DNA from: Melastoma dodecandrum
Lineage: Eukaryota > Streptophyta > Magnoliopsida > Myrtales > Melastomataceae
Assembly: GCA_029817715.1 (NCBI GenBank)
Contig: JARUPY010000292.1
Span: 890,001 to 954,000 of the forward strand
DNA: 64,000 nt
Direction: 5' to 3'
Positions 33,813 through 42,271 of the stretch are shown here, piece by piece. A model generated the notes under the pieces. It searched no databases and was not told where the DNA came from. It was given only the letters and a program-made list of their open reading frames with translations. The stretch's first letter is position 1. Each line of letters begins with the position of its first letter. Made by a program: the position numbers and the translations under genes.

Positions 33813-36530
33813 TCAGTCTCCGCTCAGGCGGGCCAGCGCCTCCTCGATCTTCACGAGTCGCGCAGCCTCGGTCTCCCGCCGTTCGCGGTTCTCCTCGATG
33901 ATCTCCTCGGGCGCCCGGGCCACAAAGTCAGCATTGCCGAGCTTGGCGTCGACCTTCTTGATCTCGCCCTCCGCCTTGCCCTTCTCCTTCGTGAGGCGGG
34001 CGACCTCGGCGGCGAGGTCGACGACACCCTCCAGCGGCAGCGCGGCGACGCTGCCGCGCACCAGGAGCTGAACCGAGTTCTTCGGCGACGTGTCCGCGAA
34101 GGTGATCTCGGACAGGCGCGCGAGGCGCAGCAGCGTGTCCCGCCACGCCTCGACCCGCGCCCGGACCTCCGAATTCGAGCCGACCATCACCAGGGGGATC
34201 TGCGCCGCGGCCGGCACGTTCGTCTCGGAGCGGGCCGAGCGGATCTGGCTGACGAGATCGACCACGAAGCCGACCTCGGCTTCCGCTGCCGTATCGGTGA
34301 GGCCCGCGAGCTCCGGCCAGGAGGACAGGGTCAGGAGGCCGCGCTCCGGCAGGTCGGCGCCCTTGATCGCCCACAGCTCCTCCGTGAGGAACGGCATGAA
34401 CGGGTGCAGGAGCTTGGCGACCTGATCGATCAGGAACGCCACGGTCGCCCGCGTCTCGGCCCGGATCGCCGGATCGACGGCGTCGCCCTGGAGAACGGGT
34501 TTGGCGAGTTCGAGGTACCAATCACAGAAGATGTTCCAGACGAAGCGGTAGGCGGCCCCCGCCGCGTCGTTGAAGCGGTAGGCCTCCAGCGCTGCGGTGA
34601 CCTCGCCCACGGCGCGGGCCGCCTCGGTGAGCGCCCAGCGGTTGATGGCACCGGTAACGGCGCGCGGATCGAAGGCCGGATCCAGGCGGCAGCCGTTCAG
34701 CTCGGCGAAACGGGCCGCGTTCCAGAGCTTGGTGCCGAAGTTCCGATAGTCCTTGACCCTGTCCTCCGACAGCTTGATGTCGCGGCCCTGGACGGCCAGC
34801 GCGCAGAGCGTGAAGCGCAGGGCATCCGCGCCCATCTTCTCGATGAGGTCCAGCGGATCGACGACGTTGCCCTTGGACTTCGACATCTTCGCGCCGGACG
34901 CATCCCGCACCAGGGTGTGCAGGTAGACCGTGTCGAACGGCGCCCGGTCGGTGAGGTGCAGGCCCATCATCATCATCCGGGCGACCCAGAAGAACAGGAT
35001 GTCCTTGCCGGTCACCAGGGTGTTGGTCGGGTAGTAGCGGGCGAGTTCCGGCGTCGAATCGGGCCAGCCGAGCGTCGAGAACGGCCAGAGCGCCGAGGAG
35101 AACCACGTGTCCAGCACGTCCTCGTCGCGCTTGAGCGTCACCGGCCGACCGTGCTTCGCGGCGGCCTGGGCCAGCGCCTCGTCCTCGCTCTCGGCGACGA
35201 AGATGCCACCGTCCTCATCGTACCAGACCGGGATCTGGTGCCCCCACCAGAGCTGGCGCGAGATGCACCAGGGCTCGATGTTGGTGAGCCACTGGAAGAA
35301 GGTCTTCTCGTAGGCCTCGGGCACGAACTGGGTCTGCCCATCGCGCACCGCCTGGAGGGCGCGCTCGGCCAGCGGCTTGACGTTCACGTACCACTGGTCG
35401 GTCAGGTACGGCTCGATGACCACGCCAGAGCGGTCGCCATGCGGGACCGCATGGGTGTTCGGCTCGACGGCGCGCAGGCGCCCGCGCGCCTCCATCAGCG
35501 CGATCACCGCCTTGCGGGCCTGTGCCCGGTCGAGGCCGTGGAGCGCCAGGGCCTCCGGCTCGGGCGATGTCCCTTCGAGAAAGGCCGCGTTGCCGTCGAG
35601 CAGCATCCGGCCCTCTGCATCGCGCACGTTGATCAGGCCGAGGCCCTGGCGCCGGCCGACGTCGAAATCGTTGAAATCATGGGCCGGTGTGATCTTGACC
35701 GCGCCGGTGCCCTTCTCGGGGTCGGAATACTCGTCGGCGACGATCGGGATCAGCCGGCCGACCAGCGGCAGGCGCACGCGCTTGCCGACGAGTGCCGTGT
35801 AGCGCGCGTCCTCGGGATGGACCGCGACGCCGGTATCGCCCAGCATCGTCTCGGGCCGGGTGGTCGCCACCGTGATGACCGCGCCGGTTTCGGTGCCGGT
35901 CTCGTCCACGACCGGGTAGTCGAAATGCCAGAGATGGCCTTTCGTCTCGATCTGCTGGACCTCGAGGTCCGAGATCGCGGTCTGGAACTTCGGGTCCCAG
36001 TTCACCAGCCGCTTGTCGCGATAGATCAGGCCCTGCCGGTGCAGATCCACGAAGGTCTTGAGCACGGCGCGGCTCAGGCCCTCGTCCATGGTGAAGCGCT
36101 CCCGCGACCAGTCGCAGGAGGCGCCGAGGCGCTTCAACTGGTTGACGATCGCGCCGCCGGATTCGGCCTTCCAGGCCCAGACCTTCTCGACGAAGGCCGT
36201 GCGGCCGATCTCCCGGCGGCCGGGCTCCTGGCGCTCCATCATCCGCCGCTCGACCACCATCTGGGTGGCGATGCCGGCATGGTCGGTCCCGGGCTGCCAG
36301 AGCACGTCCCTGCCGCGCATGCGCTCGAACCGGCAGAGCACGTCCTGCAGCGTGTTGTTGAGGGCGTGGCCCATATGCAGGGAGCCCGTCACGTTCGGCG
36401 GCGGGATCACGATGCAGTAGGGTGGCGCCCCGGCGCGCTCGGGCCGGCCGGCGCGGAAGGCGCCCGCCTCGTCCCAGGCGGCGGAGATCCGCGCCTCGAC
36501 GGAGGCGGGCTCGAAGGTCTTGTCCATCAT
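33813..36530 (-). CDS. valS: Valyl-tRNA synthetase
   Basis: A 905-residue class I aminoacyl-tRNA synthetase. The HIGH-type motif is NVTGSLHMGHALNN near residue 52, the large editing domain lies in the middle (TTRPETMLGDTGVAVHPED), and the KMSKS loop is SGAKMSKSKGNVVDPLDLI. The CIVIPPPNVTG start and a C-terminal coiled-coil tail (VARLTKEKGKAEGEIKKVDA) are characteristic of ValS. Two adjacent ATG codons (36530, 36527) are possible starts; upstream in-frame sequence adds only nine residues. popZ lies just upstream on the same strand, a neighbourhood also known in other alphaproteobacteria. Confidence 0.97.
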   Translation of the reverse strand: MMDKTFEPASVEARISAAWDEAGAFRAGRPERAGAPPYCIVIPPPNVTGSLHMGHALNNTLQDVLCRFERMRGRDVLWQPGTDHAGIATQMVVERRMMERQEPGRREIGRTAFVEKVWAWKAESGGAIVNQLKRLGASCDWSRERFTMDEGLSRAVLKTFVDLHRQGLIYRDKRLVNWDPKFQTAISDLEVQQIETKGHLWHFDYPVVDETGTETGAVITVATTRPETMLGDTGVAVHPEDARYTALVGKRVRLPLVGRLIPIVADEYSDPEKGTGAVKITPAHDFNDFDVGRRQGLGLINVRDAEGRMLLDGNAAFLEGTSPEPEALALHGLDRAQARKAVIALMEARGRLRAVEPNTHAVPHGDRSGVVIEPYLTDQWYVNVKPLAERALQAVRDGQTQFVPEAYEKTFFQWLTNIEPWCISRQLWWGHQIPVWYDEDGGIFVAESEDEALAQAAAKHGRPVTLKRDEDVLDTWFSSALWPFSTLGWPDSTPELARYYPTNTLVTGKDILFFWVARMMMMGLHLTDRAPFDTVYLHTLVRDASGAKMSKSKGNVVDPLDLIEKMGADALRFTLCALAVQGRDIKLSEDRVKDYRNFGTKLWNAARFAELNGCRLDPAFDPRAVTGAINRWALTEAARAVGEVTAALEAYRFNDAAGAAYRFVWNIFCDWYLELAKPVLQGDAVDPAIRAETRATVAFLIDQVAKLLHPFMPFLTEELWAIKGADLPERGLLTLSSWPELAGLTDTAAEAEVGFVVDLVSQIRSARSETNVPAAAQIPLVMVGSNSEVRARVEAWRDTLLRLARLSEITFADTSPKNSVQLLVRGSVAALPLEGVVDLAAEVARLTKEKGKAEGEIKKVDAKLGNADFVARAPEEIIEENRERRETEAARLVKIEEALARLSGD

Positions 36531-36642
36531 CGCGGGTACGGGCGGGCGCTTGTCCAACAGGGTTGGACCCGCTTTCGACCGTCACGCCGCTCCCGTCAAC
36601 ACGCGGGGGGCAGGGCAGGGTTTCCGCGCCCGAGGGCGCGGC

Positions 36643-37239
36643 TCAGCGGCCGCGCGAGACCCGCTCGATCTCGGCGCGCACCAGCCGCTCCACTACGGCC
36701 GGCAGGTTGTCGTCGAGCCAGGATTTCAGCATCGGCCGGAGCATCTCCTTGACGAGATCCTCCAGCGTCCGGGCATTCTGGGTCAGGACGGTGTGGGCCA
36801 GCAGGTTGAAGGCACCGCTCACGCTGGCATCGGTCGCTGGCGAGACGAGAGCCTCCGGCTGCGGCTCCGGCCGCGGCGCCTGGAAGGCCGGCTGCGGTGG
36901 CGGGCTCGGCGGTGCGGACGGCGCCGGGATCGGCTGCGGCTCCGGCTCCCGCGCAACGGGCTCCGGATCGTCGAAGTCGATCGCGTCGAAATCGAGCGGC
37001 TCGGGCTCCGCCTCGGGCACGACGGCGCGGGGGCGCGCCACCGGCTGGGCGACCTCGGCGAGGTCGAGCACGTCGTCGGGCTCGGGTTCGGGGAGGGCGT
37101 CGGCCGGCTTGGTCGCCTGATCGTCGGCGATGATCCTGCGGATCGAGGCCAGGATCTCTTCCATCGAAGGCTCCTGCGCCTTATCGGCAGCCTTGTCCTG
37201 GAGTTTCGTGTCCGGGATCTTGGGGCTAGCTGCACTCAT
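36643..37239 (-). CDS. popZ: Polar organizing protein PopZ (DUF2497)
   Basis: A 198-residue protein. The N-terminal EPSMEEILASIRRIIADD is the conserved recruitment helix of the PopZ family. The centre is long, acidic and Pro/Glu-rich (disordered, about residues 45-125). The C-terminal helical module, FNLLAHTVLTQNARTLEDLV, then MLRPMLKSWLDDNLPAVVER, drives self-assembly. PopZ forms a matrix at the cell pole that anchors chromosome origins and cell-cycle factors. The start at 37239 was chosen for family fit; an upstream start at 37296 adds poor sequence. It lies between valS and the tolC-like gene, all on the minus strand. Confidence 0.93.
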   Translation of the reverse strand: MSAASPKIPDTKLQDKAADKAQEPSMEEILASIRRIIADDQATKPADALPEPEPDDVLDLAEVAQPVARPRAVVPEAEPEPLDFDAIDFDDPEPVAREPEPQPIPAPSAPPSPPPQPAFQAPRPEPQPEALVSPATDASVSGAFNLLAHTVLTQNARTLEDLVKEMLRPMLKSWLDDNLPAVVERLVRAEIERVSRGR

Positions 37240-37359
37240 CGGCAGGCGCACTCGGCATGGGAGACTGGAACGCGATCCGATCGGATCGATGTTCAATCAG
37301 TATTCCATGCCGTTTCGTTGCGGCAAGCGTGCTTTCACCACACTCCCCGTGGAAATGCG

Positions 37360-38997
37360 TCAGCGCCCGTCCGGCGTGCGCAGGCCGAACCACAGATCCT
37401 TGACCTGGTCGTAGTGCACCTTGGCGCTGTAGTACTCGACCGGCAGCGCGGTGAACCGGGCGGTGAGCTGGCCGATCGCCTGAACCACCCCGTAGGAGTA
37501 GATCACGCGGTCGCGCTGGGCGGCGATCAGGCTCACGCGCGAGGTCAGCAGCTCCTGCTGCGCGTTCAGAACGTCGAGGGTGGTGCGCTGACCGACGCGG
37601 GCTTCCTCGCGTACGCCGTTCAGCGCCACCTCGTTGGCCTGAACCTGCGCCTGAGCGGCGATGACCTGCGCCTTGGCGGCCTCCAGACGGCCCCAGAAGT
37701 TGACGATCTGCGCCCGAACCTGATCCCGCGCCTGATCGACCAGAATCCGATTCTGGCCGACCGTCTCCTTGGCCTGCCGGATCTGGGCGTAGGTCTGGCC
37801 GCCCTCGTAGATCGGGATGTTGAGGCGGCCGCCCACGAAGCCGACGAAATAGGCTTGGTTCGGACCGGTCTGATCGTAGACCTGGCTGAGCGAGCCCTGC
37901 AGGCTCAGGTTCGGGGCGAGCTGGCCTTCCAGGACCTTGACCTGCGCCTCGGACGCGTCGACGGCGTGGATGGCCGAAACGATCTGTGGATGCTCGCGCA
38001 GGCCGATCGCGATGGCCGCATCCAGCGAGGACGGCACGAACCGGTCCAGCGGCCGGCCGGGCGCGAGCTGGCGCGGTTCGACGCCGATGTTCTGCCGGTA
38101 GATGCCGATGCTGGTCCGGAGGGAGGATTCGGCCGTGCTGACCTGCGAACGCGCCCCGGCGAGGCGGGCCTCGGCCTGCGCCACGTCGGTGCGGGTCACC
38201 TCGCCCACGTTGAACCGGTCTCGGGTCTGGCGGAGCTGTTCCTCCAGAACCTCGACGTTGTTCCGGTTGAGCTCGAGCGTCGCGGTGTTGCTCAGCACGT
38301 TCATGTAGGCCTGAACGGCGTTGTAGAGCACCTGCAGCTCGGTCAACCGCAGGGTCTCGCGCTGGCTGTAGACGGTCGATTCCGCACGGCGGGTCAGGTT
38401 GTCGGTCTGGAACCCGTTGAAGAGCGTCTGCGAGACGGTGAGGCTCGCCGTGCTCGGGAGATAGGTCGTCCGGATTGTCCGACTGGACCCGATCGTCTGC
38501 GCGGCGATCTCGGTCGAGTTTCCGACGGTGCCGCCGACGCCGGACGAGGTCTGGCCGGTCCCGCCCGTCGTGAATGACCCGGCCGTTCCCGTGCCGGTCG
38601 TGGCCGACGTGGTTCCGATCCCGGTTGACGTCCCGAGGCCCGATGCCGTGCTCGCGCTCGTCCCCAGAGCGTTGCCGGTGCCCGTCGCTGTCGTGCCCGT
38701 GCCGGTCGTGCTGGCGGTCGACAGCGTGGTGCCGCTGCGGGTCTGGAGGTACTGGACGCCGATCGAGGCGCCGACATTGACCTGCGGCCGGTACCCCGAC
38801 GGGGCGATGGCCACGTTTTCATCGATCGCGCGCACGCCGGCGCGGCTGGCATTCAACGACGGGTTACCCTGATAGGCTTTCGCAAGCGCGCTTTCTAAGG
38901 TCTCCGCAGCGGATGGTGTCGCTGCCGAGATCGCGAGCGCGGAGACCATTCCGACGAGGCGGAACTTCAGGCAACGCGCTGGAGGACGCAGTGTCAC
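37360..38997 (-). CDS. TolC-family outer-membrane channel with a Thr/Gly/Ser-rich insertion
   Basis: A 545-residue TolC-like protein with the family's double repeat of helical and barrel parts (NPSLNASRAGVRAIDENVAI, later EARLAGARSQVSTAESSLRT, and at the end QRTTLDVLNAQQELLTSRVS). Such proteins form the outer-membrane exit of type I secretion and efflux systems. Between the first barrel strand (about residue 86) and about residue 162 is a Thr/Gly/Ser-rich low-complexity stretch, very probably an extended extracellular loop. The GTG at 38997 is preferred because it gives a normal signal peptide (MTLRPPARCLKFRLVGMVSA to PSAAE), with an AAGGGC site upstream. The ABC and adaptor partners are not in the window. 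Confidence 0.88.
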   Translation of the reverse strand: MTLRPPARCLKFRLVGMVSALAISAATPSAAETLESALAKAYQGNPSLNASRAGVRAIDENVAIAPSGYRPQVNVGASIGVQYLQTRSGTTLSTASTTGTGTTATGTGNALGTSASTASGLGTSTGIGTTSATTGTGTAGSFTTGGTGQTSSGVGGTVGNSTEIAAQTIGSSRTIRTTYLPSTASLTVSQTLFNGFQTDNLTRRAESTVYSQRETLRLTELQVLYNAVQAYMNVLSNTATLELNRNNVEVLEEQLRQTRDRFNVGEVTRTDVAQAEARLAGARSQVSTAESSLRTSIGIYRQNIGVEPRQLAPGRPLDRFVPSSLDAAIAIGLREHPQIVSAIHAVDASEAQVKVLEGQLAPNLSLQGSLSQVYDQTGPNQAYFVGFVGGRLNIPIYEGGQTYAQIRQAKETVGQNRILVDQARDQVRAQIVNFWGRLEAAKAQVIAAQAQVQANEVALNGVREEARVGQRTTLDVLNAQQELLTSRVSLIAAQRDRVIYSYGVVQAIGQLTARFTALPVEYYSAKVHYDQVKDLWFGLRTPDGR

Positions 38998-39438
38998 GAT
39001 AAACAAGCCCTTGCGGTCTCTTTTCAAGCCGGATCTCCGTGACGAGAACGGCCAAGGTACGGCGTTCCCTGGGTATCCGATCAAGCCCACCCCACCGTCA
39101 CGCTTAGCGCAAAATGTTGGCTCTGGCTTGCGTACACACCCTAGAGGTTAGTCGAATGTGCCGGGATGGGGCTTTCAGGTGACACATCGCGCCGTGCGCT
39201 GCCCTGTGGATCGAGGCCGGCGCGTCGATTATGCACAGCCACTCAAGCCGCCTCTTCTGCGCCACTCTGATCGATGAAAACCGTTTTGGGCTCGGCGCTG
39301 TGTCAATTGTTAAAGCTGGGGATATAGCACCGCGCGTGAGACGCGCCGTCACAGATCGCGGGTGCACGGGGGCGCCGGCGATCGTCCGGCGCAGCCGCCT
39401 CGATCCGGTTGCGGCAATGGAATTGAGGGGCCCTGAGA
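38998..39438. other. Divergent non-coding spacer between the tolC-like gene and the polysaccharide region
   Basis: A 441-base spacer. It contains some AT-richer stretches (for example around 39300-39330), likely to hold promoters for both directions. I found no confident -35/-10 pair, gene or repeat. Confidence 0.4.
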
Positions 39439-40209
39439 ATGACGTCACTGCCTGAGGCCGCTGGCGCTCGGATCATCTCGTGCGACGTGTTCGACACGCT
39501 GCTCTATCGGGACCATCGCTCCGAGCGCCGGCGCGTCCACGATATCGCGGTGCTGGCGGCCCATCGCATCCGCACCGAACTCGGAGCCGAACGGCATCCG
39601 CGCGCGATCTACGACGCGCGGCGGGACGTGCAGCGGCAGGCCTACCGGGCGCTCGACCTGTCCAACCCTGCGGGTGACGTGCGCTTCGCCGATATGCTGG
39701 ACGGCATGACGCGCCTCCTCGGCCTGGACGGACGGGCAGCGGACATCCTGTATCGCGCGGAAATCGACATCGAGACGGCGCAGCTGCGCGCGAATTCCCA
39801 ACTGATCGCGTGGCTGCGCGAGCAAGCGCGCGCCGGGTGCAGGATCATCGCCGTGAGCGACACCTATCATCGCGAGGCGACCATCGCGCTGCTTCTCGCG
39901 GCGCATGCCCGGAACCATCCTGTCGCCAAAATCTACACCAGTGCCGATTATGACGCGACGAAGCGGATGGGAACGCTGTTCGACGCCGTGCTGCGCGAGG
40001 AGGCGGTCGCACCCGGCGAGATCCTGCATCTCGGCGACGATACCCGGGCGGACGTGACCATGGCCCAGGCGGCGGGGTTGCGCTCCCTTCAACTTCTGCG
40101 GCCCCGACATCTCGTCATGCGCCGCCGAGCCGACGCCTTGCGGGCCCGGGTCGCGGACGCGATGCGGATCCGTGTCGACCGCCGTCAGCAGAAGAGCGCG
40201 GCCCTATGA
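39439..40209 (+). CDS. HAD-superfamily hydrolase-like protein, first gene of the polysaccharide region
   Basis: A 256-residue HAD-fold protein. Motif I is ISCDVFDTLLYR (nucleophile Asp16 and general acid Asp19, reading C1-type DxFDT), motif II is IAVSDTYHRE, the Lys is in DATKRMGTLFD and motif III is ILHLGDDTRADVTMA. The residues for phosphatase or phosphotransferase activity are therefore kept. Its substrate is unknown. It overlaps the next gene by four bases (ATGA). In proteins of this kind that I recall from polysaccharide loci the HAD part is followed in the same chain by a domain with FLxRDG and VDxGxxGT motifs, which here seems to be the separate next gene. Confidence 0.8.
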   Translation: MTSLPEAAGARIISCDVFDTLLYRDHRSERRRVHDIAVLAAHRIRTELGAERHPRAIYDARRDVQRQAYRALDLSNPAGDVRFADMLDGMTRLLGLDGRAADILYRAEIDIETAQLRANSQLIAWLREQARAGCRIIAVSDTYHREATIALLLAAHARNHPVAKIYTSADYDATKRMGTLFDAVLREEAVAPGEILHLGDDTRADVTMAQAAGLRSLQLLRPRHLVMRRRADALRARVADAMRIRVDRRQQKSAAL

Positions 40210-41456
40210 CTTCGATCACGTCTGACCGGCAGGACGCCGTGACGTTCGGGCAGCGGACGCTCGGCCCAATCCTGGCCGAGTTCTGCCTGCGTCTCTGGCT
40301 CTTCGAACGCTTCCTGCCGCCGGACGACACCGTGTTTTTGTTTTGTGCGCGGGGCGGTCTGCGCATGAAGCTCGCTTACGAACGCTTCCTGACCCGGACG
40401 GGGCTGCCGCAGCGGGTGCCCCATGCCGCGCTGATGGTGTCGCGCCTCGTGGCGGCCCGGACCGCGTTCGCGCCCCCGAGCCCTGGAGTCCTCTCCGAAT
40501 TGGAGCGCGAATTCAGCGGCCAAACCATGGCCGACATCGCGGCCGCGCTGGCGCAGCGCGACGACCTAGCGCTGCCGCCACCGTGGCATGCAGCCTTCGA
40601 GCGGTCGACCTTCGTCGCATTGCTCGCAGGTGACGATCCGGGGGTGGCCAAGCTCCATGCGTCCGTGGCGCACCAAGACGCCCTGTTCCGCGCCCATCTC
40701 TCTGCATCCGCGGGCGCGGCGCGTCAGTGCGTGCTCATCGACACCGGACTGTACGGCAGCACGGTGCGCATGCTTCAAGAGGGTGTGCCCGAGCGGAATT
40801 GGTCCGGGCTGCAATTCGCGCGCTGCAACTACAAGCGCTTGCCCACACCACACTTCGCGCGCACCCTCGGTCTGAGCGTCGAGAGCGACTGGTACAAGCC
40901 CTGGGACACCACAACGTCTGCCCTCCGATTTTGGCATCTGATCGAGGCTTGCCTCGAGCCGGAATTGGCGAGCGTTCGCACCTTTTCTGCCACCGGGTCC
41001 GAGGCGCCACGGGCGAACCTTCAGGTGAGCGGATGGGAGGCCCGGATCGAGCCCGAGACGCCGGGCCTGTTCACGGGCGTCCTCGCCTACATCGATGGTC
41101 TCGAACCCGCCACGGTGCATCGCATCACCGGTGACGCCGGTCAATCGTGGAAGGCGCTGAAGAGCGCCGTGGTCTGGCCGGACGACCGGACCGTCGCCTC
41201 GTTGAGCCTCGCCGGTCGATCGCGGGATTTCGGACGCACGGAGCTGAGTTCTCAGTTTGCCAGTCGTTCGTCGGCCAGTCCGTTCCGGCAGGTTCGCGAA
41301 AGTCTGTGGCGCGAGGGAGCACTTGTCCGCAGCTTCCCGCGCGTTGGGCGGTCGATGCTGCCGCTGATCGAACTCATCTACGCGGGACGTGCGTTGAAAC
41401 TCGAACTGTCCACACGCCTCCAGCGGCGGAAGGCGGCGCGCGAAACCGGAACCTAG
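40206..41456 (+). CDS. Unknown protein coupled to the HAD gene, resembling the second half of HAD-fused polysaccharide-locus proteins
   Basis: A 416-residue soluble protein; I recognise no named family. Two motifs catch the eye: VFLFCARGGLRMKLAYERFL (about 43-62), which resembles the FLxRDGYLxKxxY pattern, and CVLIDTGLYGSTVRML (about 175-190), which resembles VDxGxxGTxxxxL. Both are patterns I associate with the C-terminal part of HAD-fused proteins in surface-polysaccharide loci. The usual Asp of RDG is Gly here. The ATG overlaps the HAD stop, so both are made together and probably work together. A role in polymer modification is inference from position. Confidence 0.6.
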   Translation: MTSITSDRQDAVTFGQRTLGPILAEFCLRLWLFERFLPPDDTVFLFCARGGLRMKLAYERFLTRTGLPQRVPHAALMVSRLVAARTAFAPPSPGVLSELEREFSGQTMADIAAALAQRDDLALPPPWHAAFERSTFVALLAGDDPGVAKLHASVAHQDALFRAHLSASAGAARQCVLIDTGLYGSTVRMLQEGVPERNWSGLQFARCNYKRLPTPHFARTLGLSVESDWYKPWDTTTSALRFWHLIEACLEPELASVRTFSATGSEAPRANLQVSGWEARIEPETPGLFTGVLAYIDGLEPATVHRITGDAGQSWKALKSAVVWPDDRTVASLSLAGRSRDFGRTELSSQFASRSSASPFRQVRESLWREGALVRSFPRVGRSMLPLIELIYAGRALKLELSTRLQRRKAARETGT

Positions 41457-42271
41457 TTCGCCGCGTTGTGCAGCGACGGGTTCGAGAGACGCTCCTAAAG
41501 CTCCCGCTGCACCACCGCGTGCGGAGCGAAGTCCTTCGGCCCGCGCTACGAACTCCAAGGTTGCGCAGGCCCGAGCCGATACCCATGACCGTCCGGGCCG
41601 GACAGACCGAAGCGTTCAACCACAAGCCGTATCTGGACAGCGATACCGACGTCGGTCGTCGCACCATCTGGGAATGGGTGGGGTGATCGCTCGCGGCCGT
41701 GAAGGTCCGCCCGACCAAGATCGCGTCAATCAATAATATTTACCGCGCCGTCAGTCGACCGCACAGTCAGGGCGCGACGTGAACCTTAATGGAGCATAAA
41801 ACAACGGCCGGAGTTGTTCAGCTTGCTGTTCCCGTATATCGACCAAGTGGGCGGTGAATTGGCCCGGCAACGTGGGGTTAATAAGCCGCACATAAGCTAA
41901 TTCGCAAATGAGATCCCGGAGACGGGCCAAATCCTGGAATCTGGACGGAACTCATCGATGGTGGCGTTGACGGCGCTGGGTCTCTCACACAATGCCTGCC
42001 GCGCCGCTGTGCGCAGAGCAGAGGCGCACCGTAATCGGGCGTTTTGCCAAAAGCTCGGCGCGGTCTGACGTGATGTCCAGTTCCTTAAGTCCCAGAAAAC
42101 CGTGTCGCATGAAACGGCAACCCACATGGCATGTGCATGCCTCGAAGAGTTCTACTTTTGGCTGTAAATGGGAACTGCATGCCAGCTGGGTCTGGCGACC
42201 TGTCTTGAAAGTCAAAGGATCGTTAAACGTAACGTGAAGTCAAGGACGCGCGCAAGCGATCGGACACACTC
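41457..42271. other. 815-base non-coding stretch inside the polysaccharide region
   Basis: No convincing full-length gene. A 33-residue reading frame at 41585-41686 (MTVRAGQTEAFNHKPYLDSD, then TDVGRRTIWEWVG) has a natural-looking composition and could be a gene remnant or short peptide. The sequence from about 41690 to 42230 is visibly less GC-rich than the flanks. Other reading frames here are short with unlikely composition. The stretch may be decayed coding DNA plus the promoter of the flippase gene. Confidence 0.4.

Noticed and set aside
33771..36752. 993-codon open frame on the plus strand through valS
   Set aside because: It is opposite a full valyl-tRNA synthetase with HIGH and KMSKS motifs; composition is typical of a shadow frame.
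41897..42127. Possible 76-residue minus-strand gene in the polysaccharide gap
   Set aside because: Arg/Cys/Trp-rich translation without a ribosome site or motif; the other strand is equally open.
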